Source of the DNA: Zymoseptoria tritici IPO323 | Lineage: Eukaryota; Ascomycota; Dothideomycetes; Mycosphaerellales; Mycosphaerellaceae | Assembly: GCF_000219625.1 (NCBI RefSeq) | Contig: NC_018204.1 | Location: 1-64,000 of the forward strand | Length of the DNA: 64,000 nucleotides | Reading direction: 5' to 3' | Shown here: positions 29,469 through 40,664 of the stretch, one piece after another | Numbering within the stretch: position 1 is the stretch's first letter | How the letters are laid out: the number at the start of each line of letters is the position of its first letter | Translations under genes and position numbers: made by a program | Notes under the pieces: generated by a model | Told to the model about the DNA's origin: nothing | Seen by the model: the letters and a program-made list of their open reading frames with translations, nothing else | The model's database searches: none

Positions 29469-29966
29469 TCAACCACCGGTGCGATAACCGCCAGCACCTC
29501 CCCAGCAGATTGTCGAAAGGAGGCAAACGAACATAAGGGGGATGAGGATGCACAAGGGCACCTTCCACCATAGCTCCGCCGGTTCATGATGCAGTCGCAA
29601 GTATCCACTGCTATTGTCCATGGTGTACTCCTTCCTCTCATCGCGTATTTCATCCAATTTGTCCGCCAGTCTTCTATCCTTCTCTTTCAAAACTCACTCC
29701 ACAGCATCCAGATCCAGGGTTCTCGAGATGATCGGAGATGTGAACCTGGCGCAATCTGCGACTGGACAGCGGCGTAGATGTACGGTTCTCGACTTTCGCA
29801 ATGAGGCGCCATATGTCTTCGCGTTGGTCTTGGAGACTTGGATCAGCTTGGCGACGTCTTGGAGGTGCTGGTGCCTCGAGATAAGTGTGCGTTGATGGTC
29901 TAGATCGGCGGCGGAGGGAGGGATGGCTGCATCCATGTTATCAGAGGGAGATGTGGTGGCAGCCAT
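29469..29966 (-). pseudogene. Small coiled-coil/membrane protein ORF, one nonsense codon
   Basis: From ATG 29966 the minus-strand frame encodes about 165 residues ending at TGA 29469-29471, interrupted once by TGA (29694-29696). Around the stop it reads DLDAVE, stop, VLKEKDRRLADKLDEIRDE, a continuous charged helix, which suggests CGA changed to TGA. Near the C-terminus is one hydrophobic segment, VPLCILIPLMFVCLLSTICW, a likely membrane anchor. An alternative is a true intron, since GTGAGT sits at the stop, but no convincing acceptor or branch site was seen. Function unknown. Confidence 0.4.
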
Positions 29967-30125
29967 GCTGGAATGAAGAAGTTGAGCGCCGCGAGTGATG
30001 TAGGCATATCGATGCGGCGAAAAACGTTGTAGACGTCGTGGTGACAGGGACAAAGAAACGTCAACGACAACTGGTCTTGTGCTGGCGCAAAGGCGCTTGG
30101 ACGTTTGTTAAGCGGCTTGAAACTT

Positions 30126-30484
30126 GAGGACGTGAGTTTTGGAGGACGTGAGTTTTGGAGGACGTGAGTTTTGGAGGACGTGAGTTTTGGAGGACGTGAG
30201 TTTTGGAGGACGTGAGTTTTGGAGGACGTGAGTTTTGGAGGACGTGAGTTTTGGAGGACGTGAGTTTTGGAGGACGTGAGTTTTGGAGGACGTGAGTTTT
30301 GGAGGACGTGAGTTTTGGAGGACGTGAGTTTTGGAGGACGTGAGTTTTAGAGGACGTTAGTTTTAGAGGACGTAAGTTTTAGAGGACGTAAGTTTTAGAG
30401 GACGTAAGTTTTGGAGGACGTAAGTTTTGGCGGACGTTAGTCCTATAGGACGTAACTTTAGCAGGACATGACTTTAGTAGGACG
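30126..30484 (+). repeat. 16-bp tandem array, about 22 units
   Basis: The unit is GGAGGACGTGAGTTTT. About 14 left units are identical. The right units show TG to TA changes (ACGTAAGTTTTAGA) and then degenerate (GGACATGACTTTAGTA). It lies in a non-coding part of the island. Confidence 0.95.
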
Positions 30485-33400
30485 TGACACCTTAGATGCC
30501 TAAGGCAGAAATTCACCCGGCGCTGTCGATTAGTCAAAATCTTCCATTGGATTGCGACCTCGATGACCTTGACAATCCTGAGGCAGAAATCCATCCCCGT
30601 CAAGATTCAATGTCAAGATTCAATGTCAGGGCAAGATTCAATTCTCCTTGCGTCCTCCACTATGCCATGTCATCTCTCATGTCATCATCTCTCATGTCAT
30701 CCGACGACCGACAACATCGTCACATAAGTGTCGCCACGGTGGGAGGGAGGTTCTTGGGCGTCTTGGGGATACGTCGTCTTTTGCGTACGTGGCTCTGAGG
30801 TGCACCTGGACTGCAGGATTCTTCTGTGAGGACGGAAGAGGGTTTTTTTGCTTTTTCGCGTCGAGGTTTGGAAGGAAGAAGTCGCGATGAGATGTGCAAA
30901 GCCTTCGGTTCCATTGTCCTGTCTTCTCTTCTCTTGCACCCTCAGGTCCCATCGAGTCGGCCATCGCATCGAGGTACGCAGCGGTGTCGCCATCATTCCC
31001 GATAATATTGGTGAAGCGTCTACGCCATCTGTCAGAGAAGTGAAGTCCGTCAACTTTCCATCCTATCTCATCTCATCTCATCAGACTGGTCACCACCCCG
31101 ACCCCGAATCCGAGCCTTGTTCTGCCGTCGTCGACAAGACAACGACACCGATAATCCGAGCCTTGTTCTGCCGTCGTCGACAAGACAACGACACCGATAA
31201 TACCTCGAATCTGACCTCCACCTCCACCTGCCGCCCACCGTCGACTCCGTCGTCCCATCGCCATCGCAATCGTCACAGCCGCCTCCTCCGTCCGCGCAGC
31301 ACAGCCGCAAACGACATCCAGCCAGCATATTCTACCGTCCATCCTCCACACGACTCCCAGCGAGGTTGGACACCCACGCTAACCGATCGACCCACGGAGT
31401 CGCGACGACGACGTCATCATCATGACTTCAGCCCGTCACTGCGATAATCACAGCCACTTACCGCTCCACGACGAGCGAGACGCCTGTGTTGCCAGCATCT
31501 CACAGTGGTCAAGTCGGGTACAAGGCGATTGCGGTGGACACGGATAGGATACCTTAACCTGCAAGGCTGAAGGAAGGGCAAAGGTGAACGTGACGATGAA
31601 GTTGATCACACTCGTCACGGTAGGCGATGACGGGAGATGAAGACGAGCTGGGACTCCTGCTATTCTAGTCCAGAAGCAGAATGCCAATGCCTGTCATAAA
31701 AGTGGTCGTGGTTAAGGGAACGGTGTAAGAACATTCCCCGAAGATCTCATTCGCGTGATCAAGTTCATGGGCAAGGTATGGCTGTATGTACACTGCAACA
31801 CGTAGGTTTCGTTCAGACCGACCAAACATGTTCGATCCATCCCATCCGATCGTACCTTACCGTATCAATTGAAATCCTCAATTTCTTGGAGAGGGCGGGG
31901 GCTGCACGTGACGTGGATTTGACCTGGACGGGAATTCGGAATTCGGAATTCGGGACCCGCCACGCCACGCCACGGAAGACATCGACATGCATCGACATCG
32001 ACATCTTCACATGTCGACATCTCCCATCGACCGACCGACTCACCGACTGATCGAAATCCACCGGACTGATGGTGAGATTTTCCAATGGTCATCTGTGATT
32101 CTGGACGCAGATCAGCTTTCGTGGCGGTCGAGCCGAGACGACAATGGCTTACACATTGCGACGGGAGGATCATGAGAGATGTACGGAATAACGGAGAAGA
32201 GATGTAAGGGATAAGCTGGAAGCACAGTGGAGGAACATGGGCATCGACATGGCACATCACATCGCATCCGCGAGAACCTGCCGCTTCTTCTCCCTCCACC
32301 TGCGGCTTCTCCCTCCCGTCCGTGAACTGGTTTCATCGCGCAAACGACACCCGCCGCCCGGCGCCCACGGATCTGTGAACGATGGATGCATGCATCAGAG
32401 TGTTACCGCCAGTTCATGCAGGCGAGATGGTGACAGGGAGCTCACCGTGACGGCCACGCACTCCGTAGCCGGGCATGTTCTTCTGACCCATGTGGTCTCC
32501 GACCTTCCCTTTGGTGTGCCAAAGTCGTCGACCGGTACCGGCAGCGATGCTGCCTATTGAATTGCAACATCGCCATCGCCATCGCCCTCGCCATCCTGCA
32601 AACGCGCGACTGGCAGACTGAAACCAAGGCCGCAAGCGAGCAACTTTTGGCACACACCCGACAGCCTGGCTGCGCCCCGTGCGTCAACCCAACCCAACCC
32701 CTCGGCACGCGACATGGACAGCCATATGCGAACGTCATTTCGCTCGCGCCCGTGTCTGTGGAGCGAGGTGCCCCGCACAGACACGACATGTCCTATCGGC
32801 GGCGGCGGCGTTAGCGAGAGCAACATGGTACGAGTACGTCCACGTTCCCAGCCTCTGACTCCACGGCTTGGTGCGCTTCTGGCTCTTGGAACATGTCAGT
32901 CCAGGCGTACGTCAAGGTCGCGATAAAGGTCTGTGTTGAGTTGGTAGGCTCTATGTGCGCCAGTACATCCAATGCCATTGCCTAGCTTGCACTCATTGGA
33001 CCTTCCAATGCCATGTCGATGGTATGGAAGATACTCTGCGCTTCATCCTTCCCTCCTCGTCGTCATCTCCACATACCCGCCCTCCCCTTCGTTTCGTACA
33101 TTGGAGGCCGACAACATCCCTGCTTACCCAGCCCAGCCATGAACTGAATATCCTCTTCATCGGCTGCCGTCTCCCGCATGTTCATTCAATCCTGCAGCTT
33201 TCCGACTGACTGTCTTCCTTCTGCTATGGCAACATTCTTGGCTCGAGGACGGAGTAGCAGGAAACCTGCTGAAAGGAATCTTTCTTGTGGCCAGCGCTTC
33301 TGCTATGTCCAGAGGTTACTGGGATTCCTCAATGATCCGGTTCAATCGTTCGTTCCATCGTTTGCCATCTTGTGTCTTCCTGTTTTCATCCTTGTTCCTT

Positions 33401-33678
33401 GCGGATCGCTCGGTTCTGGATAACCGTCTTTACAGCAGAGTGCTCGTCAGTATTCAGCTCTTCTCATTCATTTGTGAGTTCAACAACAAACCTCCTGTCC
33501 AACCACGCCCGACTTCCATTGACCCTCTCTTTCCAGGCAACCATAACACTCTCATTAATCAGATCGATCAACCGAAACCAACCCACCCACTTTCAGGAAG
33601 CGTCTTGCCAGAATTCAGACCCGAATACATCGATCCACCGCCATTACCCATCAATCCCTCCCACCGCCGCATTCCTTC
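30485..33678. other. Island of normal composition, no supported gene
   Basis: Many short overlapping frames occur on both strands. None has a recognisable domain. Short repeats include GGAATTC x3 near 31930 and CATCGACAT runs near 31985. The last 400 bases before 33679 are C/T-rich and may be the 5' UTR and promoter of the 346-aa gene. Confidence 0.5.
31108..31199 (+). repeat. Exact 46-bp tandem duplication
   Basis: ATCCGAGCCTTGTTCTGCCG and the following 26 bases are repeated twice without change (31108-31153 and 31154-31199). Confidence 0.95.
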
Positions 33679-34719
33679 ATGGCACGCACGACTCTGGACG
33701 ATCTTCACTACCACTATGGCGGCGAGTTGGAGATCATGGGTTCCTTGAACAGCACCAAGGCTCTCACCTGCCCGATCGTAGTGCACTCCAAAAACCAGTT
33801 CTTCCCATGCCAATGCGCGCTGGGAGCTTTCCGGACCGCTCGCATCGCCAACCTGCTCGAAGACCTGCACTTCCACAAGTCTCGGATGGAGAAAGAGTCG
33901 GACAACGATACCATCGTCTGCATTGCACGTATTGGGATGCTAATCGCGAAGAACACCTTCTGCTCCAAGCACGACCCACGGAAGCACCAACCCGCGTTGA
34001 AGACGCGCGTGCAGAGCGTCTTGGATAAGGCTCTCAAGTGTCCGACGCTCCTCTTTGCCGCGGGAGGCGAAGATCATGACTTTGAGAGTGTCGCAGCCAT
34101 GCTGCAGACGATGATCCCTCAGAACCCTCAACACTCAAAGAAGCGTCTCCGTGGGGCGGACGACGAGGATACGACCCAGCCGCCGATCACCAAGCGGGCA
34201 CGTCCGTTCCACGATGATCACGCGCCGCAGTGGAGCAACCCTTTCGTCCGTCAAGATTCTTCCGGTCCGCCAACACTCGACGCTACAGGCCAGGTCCGTG
34301 GAGATGTTCTCGGAGATGAAGCACAGAAGAACAACGGCCACGCGAGTCTGATCATACCAAACACATTCCCCGGACCCAACACCCCCGATCTGTCCCCCAT
34401 CCTCTCCTGCACCGACGACAGCTGGTGGCCGTACATCACCCTCTCCGACGACGACCTCTTCCCCACGTATCTCTCCGACACCGCTGCTGCTGCTGCATCT
34501 CCCTCCATCGAGAAGCTGGCTCGTATGACCAGCAGCGGCCTCCGCAGCAGCAGTACCCCTAACAACGAGCACTTCGACTCCACCAACAGTCCTCCTACCA
34601 GCTATTGTCCGTCCCAGTCCTCCTCGCAGTCGTCACCGCCGCAGGCAGTGGATCTCTCGTCGCGGACTGTCGAAGAGACGGAGCTGGAGAACTGGTATTG
34701 GACGTTCTCTGGGGAGTGA
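33679..34719 (+). CDS. Hypothetical protein, Cys/His-rich N-terminus, 346 aa
   Basis: An intact frame from ATG 33679 to TGA 34717-34719, the longest clean ORF in the window, with no RIP-type stops and normal dinucleotides. Residues 1-100 are compact and contain spaced C31, C44, C46, H64, H66, C81, C95 and H98, which could bind metal (TCPIVVHSKNQFFPCQCALG; FCSKHDPRKHQ). Residues about 140-160 form a basic patch (KKRLRGADDED...TKRARP), possibly a nuclear signal. The remaining half is S/P/D-rich and disordered. The end reads ELENWYWTFSGE. The N-terminal block resembles fungal-specific unknown proteins but I cannot name a family. It may be a nuclear regulator; that is inference. An upstream exon is possible, as the frame is open 5' of the ATG in another phase only. 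Confidence 0.7.
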   Translation: MARTTLDDLHYHYGGELEIMGSLNSTKALTCPIVVHSKNQFFPCQCALGAFRTARIANLLEDLHFHKSRMEKESDNDTIVCIARIGMLIAKNTFCSKHDPRKHQPALKTRVQSVLDKALKCPTLLFAAGGEDHDFESVAAMLQTMIPQNPQHSKKRLRGADDEDTTQPPITKRARPFHDDHAPQWSNPFVRQDSSGPPTLDATGQVRGDVLGDEAQKNNGHASLIIPNTFPGPNTPDLSPILSCTDDSWWPYITLSDDDLFPTYLSDTAAAAASPSIEKLARMTSSGLRSSSTPNNEHFDSTNSPPTSYCPSQSSSQSSPPQAVDLSSRTVEETELENWYWTFSGE

Positions 34720-35400
34720 GAGTCGCGGATGGGGTGGGATTGGGGGAGGAGGAGGAGCAGGGAGGGAAGCGTGGTGCGTGCTCGCAGTAGGACGGAGCGA
34801 GATAAAAGTGTACGAGTATCGGAAGGAGAGGGAGGGGATCGGATCTGGAGCTCATGCATGTACAATAGAACAGGGGACCCGCGACGAGGGAGAGGTGTAT
34901 GTTTCCAGTAGACTGGATGTGTCAGGATAGTAGAAAGATAGTAGATGTATTTTTTGTGATTGTTGAAGTAGCTTTGCAGGTATTGTCTAACTCTCGCCCG
35001 TTCGCCCTCGTTATCCCTTTGTCAAGGTACAGGACTAAGCTGACTTTTTTTTTTTTACGGATTCTTGCTCTGTACTTGGGATACTGTCCTACGCTCCGTG
35101 ACGTTATACTCCTCTAGGCGATCCCCGTCGAACCTCGCTCGTCGACTACCGTGGTGAGGTCGACAGTCGTTTTTACGGCTGGAATTGTCCGACCGGGTCG
35201 GGCATCAACGGCCTCGTCGACATCGAAAGCTGCTGCTCGCCACGCGCGAAGAACGGACTGGGCCAGGTGACGACGACTTAGGACCTCTCTACTACGGAGG
35301 GGGCTTTGTCGTTGTTAAGCGGAGTTGGTCCTCGACATTCAAGTCCGTGGTCGTCTCGCAGGACGGACATTAGCAGTCGTGCTTCTTCTCTTTATTGGAC
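34720..35400. other. Downstream flank of the 346-aa gene, no gene seen
   Basis: Normal composition to about 35400. It includes a run of T (35047-35056) and no supported ORF. It may contain the 3' UTR of the preceding gene. Confidence 0.5.
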
Positions 35401-37510
35401 GCAAAAGAAAGGGATCGTAGCTTTCCTAGCCGAGAGTTTCGCTTCCTCCGCTTCCAATGTACTTTAGCTATTATTCCGTGTAGTTCGGCGCTGTTTCGTG
35501 CTCCAGCGTTGCAAGAGTTGCGGGTAATGATGTCTGTCGGAATTCAATTCTAGTAGACTAAGCTGGGCCTCGCATGCTTTCCTTTTCCGTAAGTAGTCGA
35601 AGAATTTTGTTGTACGATATAAAACTTCTTCGCTAGTCTCCTTTTAGCAAGGCTCCCCCTAGTAGTAACCTACTTTATATTTCTTCGCCTTTAAGACCCT
35701 TTACGCCTCTTACCGCTATAACTCTATATAAGCTCGTAATTAACGCTAGTAATATTACTCTTACGCTTCGGCGACGGCTCGACGACCTCGTAGAATAAGC
35801 TAGAATAGGATAGGTAATAATAGAGTAGCCCCTAGATAGTAATCTCCGGGCCCCTTCTAAAGATAAGCCGTCTTATAGAGTAGTATCTCTAGAGAGTCTC
35901 TTTAAGATAGGAGCTCGTTTACGAAGAAGTATTAACTATTATATACTTTAGAACCTGTTTATCTTAATCCCTAGGCTAGCGCACCTATACTACTTAGCTA
36001 GCTATTATTTAAATTACCGCGGAGCTATAAAGACGGCCGGTTATAGTAACCTATTAACTTTTAGAAGGAGAAACCCGTACTATAGAGAGTTTAACGTAAC
36101 CTCCTCGCTCTTAACGATATTAGGATTTCTCTATTACGGACTACTTTCCTTAATATAAGTCGTTATAACGAGACGGGGGAGTAAGATTATAGCGGTAATC
36201 GATCGGAAAGAAGAGATAAAGTTAACGCTCGGGTAACGAGGAAGGCCCGGTAACGAGGAAGATAGATCTATTAAAATAGATAGCCGTAGCTATACCTTAA
36301 CTAGTAGAGACTATAGCGATCGGCGATTATATATAATTACCGGTCGCTATAAAGGTTATTAGCGGCGCGCTACGGGAGGCCTATAAATTTTAATCGTAGC
36401 TATCTCCCCTTTACCTAACCGTACATTACTACCGGCTATTAGTATAGCTAGTAAGTTAGAGAAATTCGTAGTATACCTCCTATAGAGTCTCCTATAGAGT
36501 CTCCTATAGCTTAGTAAGCTATTAATAACGGATTATCGGCCGTTCGTACTCTAGGCAACTCCGGGATACGTTACGTTTAGTATACCGAGTTAAGTAGGTC
36601 TCGCTTTAGGAATTATTACGCGTAAGCGCTTCTTAGACTAAAGCCGAGCGAGGAGATCCTAAGTAAGGAGAATAGAAGAAGAGTTTCTAGAGACATTCCT
36701 TTTAAGATTAATAAAGTCCTCTGTCGTAGTGTAGTATTAAAGGGCTCGGTCGTTACTTTATAAGCTAGGTAAAGCTCGTTAGCGTCGCCGCGGGGGGCAG
36801 TCGCTAGTTAGGGATAGTCTACTATTACGGGGATTAGCTTCTACGATTACGAGCGTTAGAAGTGTCCGGTCTATAAAGCTCGTTGTCGTCGTTAGTTAAG
36901 AATAAATAGTCTTATTGTAAGATTAGTATAACTGTTAGGTATTGACTTCTGCGATGTCGGGCGTTGGAATCAATAGGTAGATGAACTCCGGTATAGACAG
37001 CTAGGCTTGCCGGTCGTCCTACGCTAAGTGCCTATCTACTACTCGAAGCTGGGCTTCTATAGCCGACTTTAACCTTACTAATTCCTCTATCGATCGGCAG
37101 CGGATCGTAAGTAATAGAAGAGGGACCTTAATGCCTAAGGCTTCTAACATAACGTCCGGCTCTTCGTAAGGAATAGAGTGCTTCGATTAGTTACGCTGTT
37201 AGTAATAACTATTATAGCTTCTAGGCGGGGAAGGGATATAATACTAGATTAGAGTCTCGCTATTTAAGTAGAGGGCTTAATTATTATAGAAGGACGGCTA
37301 ACCGACATTTATGTTCTATACGATATACTAACCTCTTCCTAAGACCTCGAGCCGGATATACCTCGTTTCCTAACGATAGTATCGAAATATATAAAGCTTT
37401 ACGCCTAGATATCCTACCCTTCTTTATAACATCGACTCTTCTCTTCCTCTACCCCTTCTAGCCCGTCTTCGCCGCTAGCGGCAACCTTTTCCGAATATCC
37501 CTCTTTTCTA
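35401..37510. other. RIP-mutated relic, unidentified
   Basis: CA/TG depletion begins by about 35600. A minus-strand frame near 35600-35900 reads FYEVVEPSPKRKSNITSVNYE-like protein with RIP stops. Short direct repeats TATAGAGTCTCC occur near 36480. No domain is recognised. It ends at the left boundary of the gypsy element. Confidence 0.4.
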
Positions 37511-38103
37511 TAATTAAAAAAGCGGAAAAAGAATAATACTAATTATAAGGGCGAAGGCCCTTAAGCTATATAGACTAACTAAAACGAGCGAGTTATATAA
37601 TAATAATAAGCCCTTAAGTAAAACGGTGCCTAAGGCTTTAAGGGTTTAAGTAAACCTAAGGGAGGTTTTTAGTATTTTTAAATATCCTCCCCTTTAGTAA
37701 ATACGTAACCTTAAGCGTTCGTAACAACCTTAAGTAAAGGCTTAGGTTATATATTAATGCTCTTAAGTAGGTATACGTAATCTCGAATAAACGAGCGTAA
37801 TCTAGAAGGCCCGTAATTAATCGGAAGGTAAGGGTTTAAGTATAATCGTCTAGCTAATTCTAGTAGGTAAATAATCTAATTTACGTACTATTATAAGCCT
37901 TAAGCTAGTAACTACTAGTACGTAGTCGAATTTACTAGTAGGTCGCCCCTATAAGGATACAAAAGCGACTAAATTCTTCTTTTTAAACCCTCTCTTCTTT
38001 ATTAACTTCCGTAATCCTTTCCTTCCTTTCTTCCTTAGACCTTTATATAGTCTACGATTACTATACCTCTTTCTAATATATAACACCTTAAGTAATAGTC
38101 GCT
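37511..38103. repeat. LTR-like terminal block, gypsy copy 1
   Basis: It is homologous to 57826-58417. It begins TAATTAAAAAAGCGG where copy 2 has TGATCAAAAAGCGG, so an original TG end is plausible. It has repeated CCTTAAG motifs. Only one such block is seen, so LTR identity is inferred from position and the TG end. Confidence 0.5.
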
Positions 38104-40430
38104 ATAGCGAAGGGCGATAAAGATAAGCGTAAGAAGGACGATAAGAGTAAGGACAATAAGGTCGACAAATAGCTCCGCCGGTCTCCTCGAAAGCTAGCCC
38201 CTAAGTTCCCTCCTAAGAAAGCTATTTAAGACGCTATTACGACGGTTAAGCGTAGCTACTTAGATATACGGATATTAACTTAAGCTTTCGGCTCGGTCTT
38301 AAGTAAAAAGAACTAATCTACGCGCGTTACGGCTACTTAAGAGCTACTAGATAAGTTCGCCTTAAGGAAACTATTTATATAGCCTAATATTATAACTCGG
38401 CGCGACCGTATAGAGTATACTAAGTTTAGATACGAGCGAGCTACCGGCTATAAGTCGGCTTACGACGCTTAGCGCGATAGGCTCGATATTTCTACCTTAA
38501 GCCTCGGGTCTAAGCTACTAGGTATACGCGCCCCTATAAGTAATAATTACGAAATTCCTTAGCGTAATCCTTAGCTCGCGAACTAAGGACGTAGCTTAAG
38601 GAATCGTACTACCGCTTAAGGATAGGATCCTACGATACCTCGTAACGTACTTAATCGATCTCCCGATCTTCGTAGCTTATACCCTAAGCTAGATCGCTTC
38701 GACTCTTAAGGGAATATTAATAGTACCGCTATATACGCCTCCGTCGGCGCTCGACTCTAAGTTCTTCTTACTCTAAACGCCGCTACTAACCGTATCGCGG
38801 TTACGAGTATATAAATAAAGGAGGTTATATATTACTTAATTATAGTATCGAATGCTCCTATTATATATCTCCGTTAATTCCTAGCGGCCTTTACGATCTC
38901 TTAACTTAATACCCTAATCGATAGGCTCTAAGGATTTAAGCTAAGCGATCTTCGTAGCTTAGACTAGCGTAAATCGGACGGTTACCTTATTAGGGCCTAT
39001 AAGTAATAGCGCTTAGTGTCTCTCTTTACTTAGGCCCTAGGTAGTAGTCCTTAAGGTAGAAACTACGGTTATAAGTCCGGTAAACTTAAGGCCGGCCTAT
39101 TTAAGTTATATCGTAATAGTAGAGGATGTTTTAGCTACTACGCTAACTATAGCTATACTAACTACTATAGGCGGTGTTCTACCGGTAATTCCGATCTTTA
39201 GGAGAATACTAGGACTAAGAAGAGAAACCCGAAGGCTAAGGAGGGCGACGACGACGTAGAGGACGAGTAGGTAGACTTTAAGTCGGAGGTACCGATTCCG
39301 CTCCTAGAGGAGCCTATTTAAGTACCCTTAAGCCCGCCGCCTACTAGCCTAAGACTATTTAACTCCGGTTTAGGTAGGGTTACTTAGCTACTTAACCCTC
39401 TCCTTACTAGGTAGACGAACCTCGCCGATATAGACGATATCGACTTAGTTACTACTCGTTCTCCTAACTTAAGGGGTCCCTTATCTATACGTAAGGAGAT
39501 AGACACTACTCCTTCGCGGCTAGAGCGTCCTTACTTAGACTCTTTAAGGGGATTTAGCGGGTCTCTAGGCGCGAGGCCCTCGTCCTTCTAGCTTCCGGAC
39601 TTTACTTAAGGAATGCCCTTAACTATAGACGATAGGTATCGCCGCGACAACCCTTAAGCTAGGCGGAACACTCGTCTAGCTAATGTACCTCTACTCTTCC
39701 GAATAGGGACCTAGGTCCCCTCTTAAGCTCCTCCTCGCTTAACTTCTAACCTCTTTATATCGGCTAACGCTTAAGGTACCTAACTATTTAGGGGTACTCT
39801 TCCTACCCCTTTTACGATTAGTAACCGTCGTAGCCCTTAAGCTCCTACGCTAGGCCCTATCTAAGGATCGCTAATCCTAGCCCCTACGCCCCGACCGCCT
39901 ATCTAATCCCTAAGCCTACCGTATATCGATATAGCGGAGGATTTTATAGACTTAATATATAAGGGTAAGAGGCTATTATACGCTATCGATTAAACCCTAG
40001 TACTAGTAAGGATAGGCTCTACCGACGATTCCGATCTAATTCTAACCTTTACTAGTTAGCTTATATACGAGCTAGTACTCCCCTTAAGTAGTTTTACTAC
40101 CTAAGGGAATCTTTTCTTCGGTACGGCTCTAAGGGCTAACAATAGGCGTTAAGGATACTTTACTAAGGGTCCTACGGTTCCTCTAGGGAGTTAACGTACG
40201 AGGATCTATACGGAATATATTACGGAACTCTACCGTAACCGCTTTAATAAGCGTTAGTCCGTATATTAAGTAGTTTAGATAGCTCTCTCTAGAGCTTAAG
40301 TACGTCTTAAGGCTAATTAGAGTATTACCCCTTAGATGCTACATTTATAGGCGGTAATGTCGGCTCTTAAGACCTGGCTTATAATTAAGAAGGAATAAGA
40401 TGCCTAGTAGTAGTAGGGTAAGAAGGGTTA
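38104..40430 (+). pseudogene. Opposite-strand ORF of gypsy copy 1, RIP-mutated
   Basis: It is colinear with 58418-60730. The start codon is ATA (38104-38106) where copy 2 has ATG. The frame is dense with TAG/TAA where copy 2 mostly has the same or Gln. Recognisable stretches include KRKKDDKSKDNKVDK-like basic sequence at the N-terminus and a Cys/Tyr-rich stretch near 39110-39185 in which several Cys of copy 2 are Tyr. It ends tail to tail with pol, about 230 bp apart. Function unknown. Confidence 0.65.
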
Positions 40431-40664
40431 ATTTGAGTCTAAGTAGGATTAGTAGAGAAATCGTAGGCTTAAGTAGGAGTACTAAAAGCGTTATTTTTCT
40501 TATTTTTCTTTTCTTTTTCTAAGCCCCCTTATCTACTAGGCTATATATACGATTACGACGCTAGAAAGCTAGCGTAAAATAACTATATAATAGCACTTAA
40601 GGACTAGCCTTAAGTATAAAAAACATAAAATAAAAACCCTTTAGGGCCCTTCGGGGGATTTATT

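Noticed and set aside
29180..29653. 157-codon minus-strand ORF
   Set aside because: Overlaps the better supported coiled-coil/membrane frame in another phase and is rich in Cys, Ser and Trp as expected of a shadow.
30126..30484. Link between the 16-bp array and the LINE 29-bp VNTR (both contain AGGACGT)
   Set aside because: Only seven bases are shared and unit lengths and context differ; likely coincidence.
33287..34028. Plus ORFs of 153 and 218 codons overlapping the 346-aa gene
   Set aside because: C/T-rich 5' flank and an alternative phase of the real gene; the 346-codon frame is longer and has a cleaner ATG.
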